DNA of 64,000 nucleotides, from the NCBI RefSeq assembly GCF_004358425.1, contig NZ_CP037948.1, positions 372,001-436,000 of the forward strand, written 5' to 3'. Shown here piece by piece: positions 8,441 to 17,252 of the stretch. Positions within the stretch are counted from its first letter, which is position 1. Each line of letters starts with the position of its first letter. This stretch comes from Qipengyuania sediminis (GTDB lineage: Bacteria; Pseudomonadota; Alphaproteobacteria; Sphingomonadales; Sphingomonadaceae). Below the pieces are notes generated by a model. That model saw only the letters and a program-made list of their open reading frames with translations. It had not been told where the DNA came from and did not search any database. The translations under genes and the position numbers were made by a program.

Positions 8441-9502
8441 ATGACGGCGTTCTGGAGCGAAGCCGACTTCGACGATCACGAGCTTGTCCAGCTCGTCCAC
8501 GACCGGGCCTCGGGCCTCACCGCGCTGATCGCGCTGCATTCGACGCATCTCGGCCCCGGCGCGGGCGGCACCCGCTTCTGGCACTATCCCGACCCGCAGG
8601 ACGGGTTACGCGACGTGCTGCGGCTGAGCCGCGGGATGAGCTACAAGAACGCCATGGCGGGCCTCCCCATGGGCGGCGGCAAGGCCGTCATTCTGGCCGA
8701 TGCGGGTGGGAGCAAGTCGCCTGCCATGCTCGCAGCCTTCGGCGATGCGGTAAATGCGCTGGGCGGCCGCTATGTGACGGCGGAAGACGTAGGGATCACG
8801 GTCGCGGACATGCAGGCGGTCGCCGCGCGCACGCCCTTCGTCTCGGGCCTTCCGGTCGGCGAGGGCGCGGCGGGGGGTGACCCGGGCCCCTTCACCGCCA
8901 TGGGTATCTATCACGGCATCAAGGCCGCGGTGCGCCACTCGCTCGGGCGCGACAGTCTCGTGGGCGTGCATGTCGCAGTGCAGGGTACCGGCAGCGTCGG
9001 CGGCGGGCTCTCGCGGCTGCTGGCCAAGGACGGCGCGCGGCTGACACTTGCCGATGTCGATCCGAAGCGAGCCGCCGCGCTGGCGAGCGAAATCGGCGCG
9101 CAGCACGTCTCTGCCGAGGCGGTGATGGGCGTGGCCTGCGACGTATTCAGTCCCAACGCATTGGGCGCGATCCTCGATGACCAGGGCATCGCCAGGCTCG
9201 ACTGCGCGATCGTGGCGGGGGGCGCCAACAACCAGCTCGCCCGCCCGCACCATGGCCCCGCGCTGGCGGAGCGCGGCATCCTCTACGCGCCCGATTACGT
9301 CATCAACGCGGGCGGGATCATCAGCGTGACGCTCGAATATCTCTGCCGCCGCGATGAGGCGCCCTGCGACATCAACGAGGTGAGGAAGCGGATCGCGCAG
9401 ATCCCCGCACGGCTCGAGACCATCTGGCAGGAAAGCGATAGCAGCGGGCAGTCTCCCGACCAGGTCGCCGACCGCATGGCGCAGGCGCTGATCGGGCGGT
9501 AA
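8441..9502 (+). CDS. Glu/Leu/Phe/Val dehydrogenase (leucine dehydrogenase type)
   Basis: This is an NAD-dependent amino acid dehydrogenase that reversibly deaminates a branched-chain or related amino acid. The 353-residue length fits leucine/valine dehydrogenases rather than the longer glutamate enzymes. It shows STHLGPGAGGTRFWHY, LSRGMSYKNAMAGLPMGGGK with the catalytic Lys residues, and the Rossmann loop VAVQGTGSVGGGLSRLL. The C-terminus has GGANNQLARPHHG and PDYVINAGGII. In-frame ATGs at 8408 and 8420 would add 11 or 7 residues; the ATG at 8441 (MTAFWSEADF) gives the usual N-terminus. It follows tRNA-His and is separated from ccmC by a repeat. Its substrate is inferred from family only. Confidence 0.92.
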   Translation: MTAFWSEADFDDHELVQLVHDRASGLTALIALHSTHLGPGAGGTRFWHYPDPQDGLRDVLRLSRGMSYKNAMAGLPMGGGKAVILADAGGSKSPAMLAAFGDAVNALGGRYVTAEDVGITVADMQAVAARTPFVSGLPVGEGAAGGDPGPFTAMGIYHGIKAAVRHSLGRDSLVGVHVAVQGTGSVGGGLSRLLAKDGARLTLADVDPKRAAALASEIGAQHVSAEAVMGVACDVFSPNALGAILDDQGIARLDCAIVAGGANNQLARPHHGPALAERGILYAPDYVINAGGIISVTLEYLCRRDEAPCDINEVRKRIAQIPARLETIWQESDSSGQSPDQVADRMAQALIGR

Positions 9503-9534
9503 GGCGGTATCTCGAACTCGGCGCTGGCGCGCCT

Positions 9535-9599
9535 GCGCTCGACACGAACGGCAGGTAAGTTCAGATACAGCGGTTCGTGTCGCGCGAAGTCGAAACACG
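9535..9599. repeat. REP-like inverted repeat upstream of ccmC
   Basis: GCGCTCGACACGAACGG at 9535-9551 and CGGTTCGTGTCGCGCG at 9571-9586 are near reverse complements around a 19-base loop. GAAGTCGAAACACG follows at 9586-9599. The sequence resembles the short repeat near 2561 and looks like a dispersed extragenic palindrome, possibly acting as a terminator between the dehydrogenase and the ccm operon. Confidence 0.65.
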
Positions 9600-9652
9600 C
9601 CTTGCCCACCCCCTTGCCCCTTGCCAGAACGCCGCTCACATACGTTCCTCCC

Positions 9653-10381
9653 ATGCATGGTTTCGCCAATCCCACCCGCTTTCTGGCGCTGGCCCGCTGG
9701 CTGACGCCGGCCTGCCTTGTGGGGGGCCTGGTGCTGACCGGCGTGGCGCTCGCCTGGGGCCTGTTCGTGGTGCCGCCCGACCGGCTGATGGGCGAGACGG
9801 TGCGGATACTGTTCCTCCATGTGCCCTTTGCCTGGCTCGGCATGGGGGGCTGGATGGGGATCGCGGGGGCGAGCCTCGCCGTCCTCGTCTGGCGTCACCC
9901 CCTGGCGGCGCTGGCGGCGCGCGGGATCGCGGTGCCGGGCATGCTCTTCACCGCGCTGTGCCTTGCGACCGGTTCCATCTGGGGCCGGCCCGCCTGGGGC
10001 ACCTGGTGGGTATGGGACGGGCGCCTCACCAGCATGCTGGTGCTGCTGTTCCTTTACCTCGCCTATATCGCGCTGGCGCAGGCGGCGGCGCGCGAGGGCG
10101 TTTCGGCGCGCATCCCGGCGCTGTTCGGGCTGCTGGGCGCGGTCAATATCCCGATCATCAACCGCAGCGTGGTGTGGTGGAATTCGCTGCATCAGCCGCC
10201 GAGCATCACGCTGGGCAAGAGCGCGATCGACGCGGCCTATCTTACGCCGCTGTTGCTGTCGGTCGCTGGCTTCTCGCTGATCTTTGCGGGGATCGCGCTG
10301 GCGCGAATGCGCGCCCTGCTCGCCGAGATGCAGGCCGAGGCGCGCCTGCGCCGCCGCGCGCTGGAAGCTGAGGCGGGGTGA
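9653..10381 (+). CDS. ccmC: Heme exporter/cytochrome c maturation protein CcmC
   Basis: CcmC is an inner-membrane protein that loads heme onto CcmE in the periplasm during cytochrome c maturation. The 242-residue protein has six hydrophobic membrane segments and the tryptophan-rich heme-handling motif RPAWGTWWVWDGRLTSML. INRSVVWWNSLHQ follows with a conserved His. The ATG at 9653 gives the standard N-terminus; an earlier in-frame start at 9602 would add an unlikely Pro/Leu-rich leader. The stop overlaps ccmD (TGATG). It is the first gene of a run of seven overlapping ccm genes. The ABC genes ccmA and ccmB that usually precede it are not in this window. Confidence 0.97.
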   Translation: MHGFANPTRFLALARWLTPACLVGGLVLTGVALAWGLFVVPPDRLMGETVRILFLHVPFAWLGMGGWMGIAGASLAVLVWRHPLAALAARGIAVPGMLFTALCLATGSIWGRPAWGTWWVWDGRLTSMLVLLFLYLAYIALAQAAAREGVSARIPALFGLLGAVNIPIINRSVVWWNSLHQPPSITLGKSAIDAAYLTPLLLSVAGFSLIFAGIALARMRALLAEMQAEARLRRRALEAEAG

Positions 10382-10521
10382 TGCGCGAGGCGCTCGATCA
10401 ATGGGACTTCGTCCTTGCCGCCTATGCGCTGGGGATCGGGGGCACGCTCGCCACCGTCGCCTGGAGCTGGCTCGCCATGCTGCGAGCCGAGGCGCGGCGG
10501 GAACAGAGCCGCGGGCGATGA
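10381..10521 (+). CDS. ccmD: Heme exporter accessory protein CcmD
   Basis: This is a 46-residue protein with one membrane helix. CcmD releases holo-CcmE from the CcmABC complex. It reads MREALDQWDFVLAAYALGIG and then TLATVAWSWLAMLRAEARR, giving the typical short N-terminus, conserved YALG, one membrane span and a basic C-terminus. It overlaps ccmC by one base and ccmE by four bases (ATGA). Size, position and the conserved Tyr support the call strongly despite its shortness. Confidence 0.93.
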   Translation: MREALDQWDFVLAAYALGIGGTLATVAWSWLAMLRAEARREQSRGR

Positions 10522-10997
10522 CCGCGCGCTTCAAGCCCAAGCACCAGCGGCTGGTGCTGATCACGGTCGCACTGACGGCGTTGCTCGCGGCGGGCCTCCT
10601 CGCCGCCTGGGCGCTGCGCAACCAGGCGAGCTATTTCTATCTCCCTGAGCAAATGCGTGCCGACCCGCCCCGGGTGGGACAGGCGGTGCGCCTCGGCGGC
10701 ATGGTCGAGCGCGGCTCTCTCCAGACGCTGGGCGACGGGGTGACGGTCGCCTTCATGGTCACGGGGAAGGGCGAGGCACGCGTGCCGGTACGCTATGCCG
10801 GCATCCTTCCCGATCTGTTCGAGGAAGGCTCCGGCGTGGTCGCCGAGGGGCGCCTCGCCGCGGATGGCAGCTTCCGCGCGGAGACCCTGCTCGCAAAGCA
10901 TGACGAGAACTATGTCCCGCGCGAGCTCGAGGGCATGAGCGAGGCGCAGGCGGCCCGGATGGCGGCCGAGACGACGGTCGGGCTCGACGCGCGATGA
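10518..10997 (+). CDS. ccmE: Periplasmic heme chaperone CcmE
   Basis: CcmE binds heme covalently in the periplasm and passes it to CcmF. The 159-residue protein has an N-terminal membrane anchor (LVLITVALTALLAAGLLAAWAL), an OB-fold domain (FYLPEQM, VRLGGMVERGS) and the heme-binding motif LAKHDENYVPRE, where H128 is the covalent ligand. The family length is matched. The start overlaps ccmD and the end overlaps ccmF (ATGA). Confidence 0.97.
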   Translation: MTARFKPKHQRLVLITVALTALLAAGLLAAWALRNQASYFYLPEQMRADPPRVGQAVRLGGMVERGSLQTLGDGVTVAFMVTGKGEARVPVRYAGILPDLFEEGSGVVAEGRLAADGSFRAETLLAKHDENYVPRELEGMSEAQAARMAAETTVGLDAR

Positions 10998-12964
10998 TCG
11001 CCGAGCTTGGCCTCGCCGCGCTTTGGCTGGCCGCGGCGCTGGCGGTGCTGCAACTGGTTTGCGGCGCGCTGGCGGTGCGCGCGGGGGAGGGAGCGGAGAT
11101 CGCCGCCATCACCCGCCCGGTCGCGCTGCTTCAGGGCGCGCTTGCCGCCTTCTCCTTCGCGATGCTCGTCTGGCTGTTCGCCATCACCGATCTATCGGTG
11201 CAGCTGGTCGTAGCCAATTCGCACAGCGCCAAGCCGCTGGTGTTCAAGCTTGCCGGAACATGGGGCAATCACGAGGGCTCGATGCTCCTATGGGTAACCG
11301 TGATGGCGCTTTCGGGGGGGCTGATCGCGGCCGTGGAACGGCGGCTTCCCGAGCGCACGATGCAGGCGGTGCTGGCGGCGCAGGGCTTTGTCGCGATCGG
11401 TTTCTACGCCTTTCTGCTCCTGAGCTCGAACCCCTTCGCCCGGCTCCCGGTGCCAGCGCCCGAGGGCATGGGATTGAATCCACTGCTGCAGGACCTTGGC
11501 CTCGCCTTCCACCCCCCGACGCTATACCTGGGCTATGTCGGCCTTTCGGTCGCGTTCTGTTTCGCCGTGGGCGCGCTGCTGACCCGCGAGGTGACCCCGG
11601 CCTTCGCGCGGGCGATGCGGCCCTGGGTGCTGGGAGCCTGGGTGTTCCTCACGCTGGGCATCACCGCGGGCAGCTACTGGGCCTATTACGAACTCGGCTG
11701 GGGCGGCTGGTGGTTCTGGGACCCGGTCGAGAACGCGTCGCTGATGCCCTGGCTCGCGGCGACCGCGCTGCTTCATTCGGCAGGCGTGCTGGCGGCGCGC
11801 GACGCCTTGCGGACCTGGACGCTGATGCTCGGCGTCATCGCTTTTTCGATGAGCATGCTGGGCACCTTCCTGGTGCGGTCGGGCATCCTCACCAGCGTCC
11901 ACGCCTTCGCGGTCGATCCGGAGCGGGGGACCTTCATCCTCGCCTTGTTGGCGATCTATATCGGCGGGGCGCTGCTGGTCTTCGCGCTGCGGGCGGGATC
12001 GGTGAGCGAGGGTGAGCGCTTCAACGCCACCAGCCGCGAAGGCGCGCTGGTGGTGAACAACGTGCTGCTCTCGGCGATCCTGGCCATCGTCCTGTTCGGC
12101 ACGCTCTATCCGCTTTTGACCGAAGCCTTCGGGGTGCGCGTGTCCGTGGGACCGCCTTACTTCAATCCGGTCGGCGCGATATTCTTCTTGCCGATGCTGC
12201 TGGTGATGGCGGTCGGACCGCTGCTGCGCTGGCGGCGCGACAGCCTGGCGCGGGTGGGGCGCGAGCTTGGCTTGATCGCGGCGCTGTTGCTGGCTTGCCT
12301 GGTCCTCGTCGGCCTCCTCGCCGAGATCGCGCTGCTGCCGCTGCTGGGGCTGGCTCTTGCGGCGGCGCTGGCGGTCGCCAGCGTGCTGCCGTTGCGGGGC
12401 CGCACGCTCACCCGCGTGCCGCTTGCGACCTGGGGCATGGTGATCGCGCATCTCGGCATTGCGGTCGCGCTGTTCGGCATGGCGAGCGACAGCGCCTTCA
12501 CCCGCGAGCGGCTGGCCGCGCTCGCCCCGGGGGAGCGCACCAGCGTCGGCCCCTGGGAAATCACGCTCGAGCGGGTACAACCCGCGGCGGGGGAGAACTG
12601 GACCGCTCTCCAGGGCGATCTGTCCGCGTCCTATCGCGGAGGCGCCCCGGTGGCGCTGACGCCGCAAATCCGCAGCTTCTGGGCTCCGGCGCAGGAGACC
12701 ACCGAAAGCGCGCTGGCGACTCGCTGGAACGGGCAGCTTTATGCGGTGATCGGCCAGCAAGCCTCGGGCGCAGGGCGGCAGGTGCATCTGTGGTGGAAGC
12801 CCTTCGTCACCGCGATCTGGCTGGGGGGCCTGCTGATCGCCCTGGGCGGCGCGCTGGCCCTCGCCGGGCGAGTGGCGGCCGATGCGAAGCGGCGCAGCGT
12901 CACCCGGCGGGCGGGGGAGCGGCGGTCGGCGCTGCGGGCCGCGCAGATGGCGCCCGCTCAATGA
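10994..12964 (+). CDS. ccmF: Cytochrome c heme lyase CcmF
   Basis: CcmF ligates heme from CcmE to apocytochrome c as the core of the heme lyase. The 656-residue protein has many membrane helices and the family WWD motif WGGWWFWDPVENASLMPW. GTWGNHEGSMLLWV and FHPPTLYLGYVG are further conserved segments. A C-terminal periplasmic domain lies before the last helix. It overlaps ccmE at its start and ccmG at its end by four bases each. Confidence 0.98.
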   Translation: MIAELGLAALWLAAALAVLQLVCGALAVRAGEGAEIAAITRPVALLQGALAAFSFAMLVWLFAITDLSVQLVVANSHSAKPLVFKLAGTWGNHEGSMLLWVTVMALSGGLIAAVERRLPERTMQAVLAAQGFVAIGFYAFLLLSSNPFARLPVPAPEGMGLNPLLQDLGLAFHPPTLYLGYVGLSVAFCFAVGALLTREVTPAFARAMRPWVLGAWVFLTLGITAGSYWAYYELGWGGWWFWDPVENASLMPWLAATALLHSAGVLAARDALRTWTLMLGVIAFSMSMLGTFLVRSGILTSVHAFAVDPERGTFILALLAIYIGGALLVFALRAGSVSEGERFNATSREGALVVNNVLLSAILAIVLFGTLYPLLTEAFGVRVSVGPPYFNPVGAIFFLPMLLVMAVGPLLRWRRDSLARVGRELGLIAALLLACLVLVGLLAEIALLPLLGLALAAALAVASVLPLRGRTLTRVPLATWGMVIAHLGIAVALFGMASDSAFTRERLAALAPGERTSVGPWEITLERVQPAAGENWTALQGDLSASYRGGAPVALTPQIRSFWAPAQETTESALATRWNGQLYAVIGQQASGAGRQVHLWWKPFVTAIWLGGLLIALGGALALAGRVAADAKRRSVTRRAGERRSALRAAQMAPAQ

Positions 12965-13488
12965 CCCGCTGGCGGCTGTGGCTTCCGCTCGCGCTGTTCG
13001 CGGGCTTCGTGGTTCTCGCCGCGGTGATGCTGACGCGGCCGCGCAGCGAAGCGGTCGAAAGCCGCATGATCGGCAAGCCCTTGCCCTATTTCTCGCTGCG
13101 CCCCGCGGTCGCGGACCGCCCGGGGCTCGCTTCGGCCGATCTCGGGCGCGGGGAGCCGGGATTGCTCAATATCTGGGCGAGCTGGTGCCTGCCCTGCATC
13201 GCGGAGGCCCCGCAACTGGCCGCGCTGGCGGCTAGGGGCGCGCCGATCTATGGCATCGCGACCCGCGACCGGCCCGAGGATGTCGCCCGCTTCCTTGCCC
13301 GGCATGGCAATCCCTATCGCGCGATCGGTGCGGACGATCTGTCCGACGTGCAACTGGCTCTTGGTTCCTCAGGGGTGCCAGAGACATTCGTTATTGACCG
13401 GAACGGTAAAATCGTCTATCAGCATATCGGCGATATCCGCGCCGAGCATGTTCCTATGCTGATGGCAATGCTGGCGGACCTCAAGTGA
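12961..13488 (+). CDS. ccmG: Thiol:disulfide interchange protein CcmG/DsbE
   Basis: This membrane-anchored thioredoxin-fold protein reduces the CXXCH cysteines of apocytochrome c. It has 175 residues with an N-terminal anchor, then GLLNIWASWCLPCIAEAP, where C76-L-P-C79 is the active site. The cis-Pro region GVPETFVIDRNGKIVY follows. Many CcmG proteins have CVPC or CPTC, so CLPC is a mild variant. It overlaps ccmF by four bases and ccmH by four bases. Confidence 0.96.
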   Translation: MTRWRLWLPLALFAGFVVLAAVMLTRPRSEAVESRMIGKPLPYFSLRPAVADRPGLASADLGRGEPGLLNIWASWCLPCIAEAPQLAALAARGAPIYGIATRDRPEDVARFLARHGNPYRAIGADDLSDVQLALGSSGVPETFVIDRNGKIVYQHIGDIRAEHVPMLMAMLADLK

Positions 13489-13901
13489 TCTTGCGGCTGT
13501 TTCCGGCGCTCATGGCAGGTGTAACCCTGGTGTTGCCTTTGGCCGCGCAAGCGGCGCTTCCGCCCGCGCCCTATGCCTATCGTCAGCTTGCCGATCCCGC
13601 GCTGGAGGCGGAGGCGCAGGCGCTGATGCAGACCCTGCGCTGCCTCACCTGCCAGAGCCAATCGATCGCCGACAGCGATGCGGCGATGGCGGGCGATATG
13701 CGCAGCCACGTCCGCCTGCGCCTCGCCGCGGGGGAAAGCCCGGCGGATATCCGCGCCTGGCTGGTCGATCGCTATGGCGACTACGTCAGCTATCGCCCGG
13801 GGGTGAGCGCCACCACCTGGCCGCTCTACGCGGGCCCCGCGCTGCTGGCGCTGGTGGCTGGGCTATTGATGTGGCGGCGGCTGGGGCGGGGGCGGGGTTG
13901 A
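13485..13901 (+). CDS. ccmH: Cytochrome c maturation protein CcmH (CcmL type)
   Basis: CcmH is a membrane-anchored thiol protein that works with CcmG and CcmF on apocytochrome c. The 138-residue protein has a signal/anchor (PALMAGVTLVLPLAAQAALP), the LRCLTCQSQSIADSD motif with C53 and C56, and DRYGDYVSYRP. A C-terminal membrane helix ends in a basic stretch. It starts with GTG at 13485 overlapping ccmG. Its length matches the short CcmH that works with a separate CcmI. Confidence 0.96.
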   Translation: MILRLFPALMAGVTLVLPLAAQAALPPAPYAYRQLADPALEAEAQALMQTLRCLTCQSQSIADSDAAMAGDMRSHVRLRLAAGESPADIRAWLVDRYGDYVSYRPGVSATTWPLYAGPALLALVAGLLMWRRLGRGRG

Positions 13902-14521
13902 GCTGGCTTGCGATCCTGCTGCTGGCCGCGGCCGCCTTCGCGCTCGGCGCGCTGGGTCTTCGGCTGCCGCGCCAGGGGTACACGCTGCTGGGCGCGGCGC
14001 TGTTGTTCGGCCTTGCCGGCTACGCGCTGCAGGGGGAGCCGGGCCGCCCGGCGGCGCCTTCCGAGGCACGGGCCCCGCAAGTGGGCAGCGGCGCGCCGCT
14101 GGTCGAGATCCGGCGCGAACTCTTCGGCGCGGCGATCCTGCCCTCGCGCTTTCTCATCACGTCGGATGCCTTCGCGCGGCGCGGCGATTTCATCGGTGCC
14201 GCCGGGTTCGCCCGCAGCGCGCTGGCCGACAATCCGAACGACGCGGAGGCCTGGACAGCGCTCGGCAACGCGATGCTGGAACATGCCGGCGGCCGGATGA
14301 CCCCCGCGGCACATTACGCCTATGACGAGGCGGAGCGCGCCCGGCCCGGGCACCCCGCACCCGCCTATTTCCGCGGCCTCGCGCACCTGCGCGCCGGTGA
14401 GCCCGAACGCACGCTTGAGCTGTGGTCGGCGATCCTCGCAAAGGCGCCGCCCGATGCACCGTGGCGCGCGGGTGTGGCGGCGCGCGTTGCCTTCCTCGCC
14501 CAAGCGCTCGCCCCGCGATGA
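13898..14521 (+). CDS. ccmI: CcmI-like TPR protein of cytochrome c maturation
   Basis: CcmI binds apocytochrome c through a periplasmic TPR domain and hands it to the heme lyase. The 207-residue protein starts at TTG 13898, overlapping the ccmH stop. It has two N-terminal membrane helices (ILLLAAAAFALGALGL, LLGAALLFGLAGYAL) and then TPR-like repeats (DAFARRGDFIGAAGFARSAL, AEAWTALGNAML, PAYFRGLAHLRAGEPERTL). It is shorter than classical CcmI, which has a longer TPR region. Function is inferred from position and TPR content. Confidence 0.85.
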   Translation: MSWLAILLLAAAAFALGALGLRLPRQGYTLLGAALLFGLAGYALQGEPGRPAAPSEARAPQVGSGAPLVEIRRELFGAAILPSRFLITSDAFARRGDFIGAAGFARSALADNPNDAEAWTALGNAMLEHAGGRMTPAAHYAYDEAERARPGHPAPAYFRGLAHLRAGEPERTLELWSAILAKAPPDAPWRAGVAARVAFLAQALAPR

Positions 14522-14624
14522 CGGCGTTGCGGCCCTGGGAGCGAAGTGGTAGGCGCGCCGACTTCGCCTGTCCCCCGCCGGTGCCGGGCGGATCGTCCCC
14601 TTCCCGATCGGACCCGCGGTTTCG

Positions 14625-16589
14625 ATGACAGACCCGACGCCCCCGCGCGATCAAGACGGCCCGGCGGCAGCGTCCGCAGACCCCGCGCATGCCCATCACG
14701 GCCATGGCGGCGCCTCACGCCTCGGGCTCGCGGTGGGGGCGATCGGGGTAGTCTTCGGCGATATCGGCACCAGCCCGCTCTATGCCTTCCGCGAGACCTT
14801 CGCCTCGCATGGCGACGTGCCGGGGATCAAGGTCGATCCCGTGCACATCCATGGCGTGCTCAGCCTGGTCTTCTGGTCGATGATGATCGTGGTGACGATC
14901 AAATACGTCCTCACCATCATGCGCGCCGACAACAAGGGCGAGGGCGGGAGCCTGGCGCTCCTGGCCCTCATCAATCGGAAGAGCGAGGGGCGCCGTTGGG
15001 CGGGGCCGCTGGTCCTGCTCGGCGTCTTCGCGACTGCGCTGTTCTACGGCGACTCAATGATCACTCCGGCGATGTCGGTCCTCTCGGCGACGGAGGGGCT
15101 GCAATATGTCCATCCCGGCTTCAAGGCATGGATCGTCCCTCTGGCGGTGGCGATCCTATTCGCCCTGTTCGCGATCCAGTCGCGCGGCACCGAGCGGGTG
15201 GGGCGGCTTTTCGGGCCGATCATGCTGACCTATTTCGCCACTCTGGCGACGCTGGGGCTGATGTATGTCGTCACCATGCCGTCGATCATCTTGGCGACGC
15301 TCAATCCCCTCAATGCGCTGATCTTCTTTCAGACCGACGGCTTTCGCGCTTTTGTCGCGATGGGCAGCGTGGTGCTCGCGGTGACGGGGGCGGAGGCGCT
15401 CTATGCCGACATGGGCCATTTCGGCCGCAAGCCCATCGGAATGAGCTGGCTGACGGTCGTACTGCCATGCCTGATGCTCAATTACATGGGGCAGGGCGCG
15501 ATGGTGCTCTCGGCCGATACCGCAACTGCCGCCATGCTGATCCGCGATCCCTTCTTCCTGATGATCCCCGACCTGGTGCGGATCCCCGTCACCTTCCTGG
15601 CGCTCGCGGCGACGATCATCGCCAGTCAGGCAGTGATCTCGGGCGCCTTCAGCCTGACTCAGCAGGCGATCCAGCTGGGCTTCATCCCGCGCATGCAGAT
15701 CAAGCACACCAGCGCTTCGGCGCGGGGCCAGATATATATCCCCGCGGTCAACTGGGGCCTGATGATCATGGTGCTGGTGCTGGTGTTGTTCTTCCAGTCA
15801 TCCAGCAACCTCGCCGCCGCCTATGGGATCGCGGTGACGGGCGCGATGTTCATCGACACCATTCTGCTCGCCGCGGTCCTGCTTTCCCTGTGGCGCTGGC
15901 CAATCTGGAAAGCGGCGCCGCTGATCGCGCTCTTCATCGTGGTCGACATGGCCTATCTCGGCGCCAATCTGATCAAGGTGCCCGATGGCGGCTGGGTGCC
16001 GCTCCTGATCGGCATGCTGATCTTCACGCTGCTGACGACCTGGGCGCGGGGGCGCTCGCTGATGCGCGCGAGCATGGCGGAAGGGACTATCCCGATCGGC
16101 ATCTTCGCCAAGAGCGCCAAGAACAGCGCCTGCCGGGTGCCGGGCACGGCGATCTTCATGGCCTCCTCGGCGGACGGCGTCCCTTCGGCCCTGCTGCACA
16201 ATATCAAGCACAACAAGGTGCTGCACGAACGCGTCATCGTGCTCACCGTGCTGGTGGAGGACGTGCCCTATATCGCCGAGGACTGCCGCGCGTCGCTCAC
16301 AGACCTCGGCGATGGTTTCTATCGCATGACCCTGCGCTACGGCTTCCTGGAAGAAACCGACATCCCCGCGGCGCTCGAGGGGTCGCAGATGTGCGGGGGC
16401 AAGTTCGAGATGATGCAGACGAGCTTCTTCCTCAGCCGCCAGACCCTGCTTGCGAGCAAGAAGCCGGGCATGGCGCTGTGGCGCGAAAAGCTGTTCGCCT
16501 GGATGCTTCGCAATGCCGCGACCGCGATGGCCTTCTTCAAGCTGCCGACGAACCGGGTCGTGGAGCTCGGGAGCCAGGTGGAGATCTGA
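14625..16589 (+). CDS. kup: KUP-family low-affinity potassium transporter
   Basis: Kup takes up potassium with protons across the inner membrane. The 654-residue protein has a His-rich N-terminal tail (AHAHHGHGG) and then about twelve membrane helices. Family signatures are [44 protein letters not shown] and QFSS-like helices further on. A cytoplasmic C-terminal domain follows ([11 protein letters not shown]). The length is as usual. It is separated from ccmI by 103 bases with no clear terminator and faces the convergent yciB gene only 21 bases away. Confidence 0.96.
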   Translation: MTDPTPPRDQDGPAAASADPAHAHHGHGGASRLGLAVGAIGVVFGDIGTSPLYAFRETFASHGDVPGIKVDPVHIHGVLSLVFWSMMIVVTIKYVLTIMRADNKGEGGSLALLALINRKSEGRRWAGPLVLLGVFATALFYGDSMITPAMSVLSATEGLQYVHPGFKAWIVPLAVAILFALFAIQSRGTERVGRLFGPIMLTYFATLATLGLMYVVTMPSIILATLNPLNALIFFQTDGFRAFVAMGSVVLAVTGAEALYADMGHFGRKPIGMSWLTVVLPCLMLNYMGQGAMVLSADTATAAMLIRDPFFLMIPDLVRIPVTFLALAATIIASQAVISGAFSLTQQAIQLGFIPRMQIKHTSASARGQIYIPAVNWGLMIMVLVLVLFFQSSSNLAAAYGIAVTGAMFIDTILLAAVLLSLWRWPIWKAAPLIALFIVVDMAYLGANLIKVPDGGWVPLLIGMLIFTLLTTWARGRSLMRASMAEGTIPIGIFAKSAKNSACRVPGTAIFMASSADGVPSALLHNIKHNKVLHERVIVLTVLVEDVPYIAEDCRASLTDLGDGFYRMTLRYGFLEETDIPAALEGSQMCGGKFEMMQTSFFLSRQTLLASKKPGMALWREKLFAWMLRNAATAMAFFKLPTNRVVELGSQVEI

Positions 16590-16610
16590 AGCCCCTGCGA
16601 GGGAGGAAGA

Positions 16611-17252
16611 TCAATCGGTCGGCGGCTGGTCCCTGAGCGGCGCGTCCTTCTCCTCCACTGCCAGCCCGTGCCGCAAGAGCATGGGTAGCTGCGTAAAGGT
16701 GAAGAGGAAGCTCAAGGGCAGGAACACCCACAGCTTGGCCCATAGCCAGTCTTCGAAGCTAAGGGTCGCGCGCAGGGCTTCGTTAAGGGCTGCGAGGGCG
16801 AAGAAGAACAGCCCCCAATTGCGTGACAGCTTTAGCCAGCCCTCGCGGTCGAGGCCTTCGAAGACCGCTTCGAGCAGCACCTGGAGAAGCGCCTTGCCCC
16901 GCAGCCATCCCCCCACCAGCAGTGCCCCGAACAGAACATAAATCGCGGTCGGCTTGAACTGAATGAAGGCCTCGTCGCGCAGCCAGATGGTGAGCGCGCC
17001 GAAGCCGACGATCAGCGCGGTCGAAAGCAGCAGCATCGGCGAGACGCGACCGAACTTCCACTTCGAGAAGGCGAGCGCCCCCACCGCTGCAACCATGAAA
17101 GCCACCGTGCCCTTTATCACCGCTGCGATCTGCCCGAGCGGCGCGTCGCCCTCGGGCGAGGCGAGCTTGTAGACCGCCAGGAACACGATCAGCGGCCCGT
17201 AATCGACCGCGATATTCAGCCAGCCGGTCTTGGCTTTGTGCTGCTCCGCCAT
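16611..17252 (-). CDS. yciB: YciB/IspZ-family inner membrane septation protein
   Basis: This is a 213-residue membrane protein of the intracellular septation protein A family, which affects envelope integrity and division. It begins MAEQHKAKTGWLNIAVDYGP and has about five or six membrane segments, with the conserved DYGPLIVFLAVY at the start and FFALAALNEALRA plus WLWAKLWVFLPLSFLFTF near the end. The ATG at 17252 overlaps the ftsY stop (GTGATG), so it is the last gene of the dapF-mtaB-ftsY-yciB cluster. A GTG one codon upstream is an alternative start. Confidence 0.9.
   Translation of the reverse strand: MAEQHKAKTGWLNIAVDYGPLIVFLAVYKLASPEGDAPLGQIAAVIKGTVAFMVAAVGALAFSKWKFGRVSPMLLLSTALIVGFGALTIWLRDEAFIQFKPTAIYVLFGALLVGGWLRGKALLQVLLEAVFEGLDREGWLKLSRNWGLFFFALAALNEALRATLSFEDWLWAKLWVFLPLSFLFTFTQLPMLLRHGLAVEEKDAPLRDQPPTD

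Noticed and set aside
8606..10621. 671-codon minus-strand frame opposite the dehydrogenase, ccmC, ccmD and ccmE
   Set aside because: Arg/His/Pro-rich translation without domains, opposite several certain genes; a chance high-GC frame.
11522..12961. 479-codon minus-strand frame inside ccmF
   Set aside because: It is the reverse frame of ccmF with His/Arg/Gln-rich low-complexity translation and no start signal.
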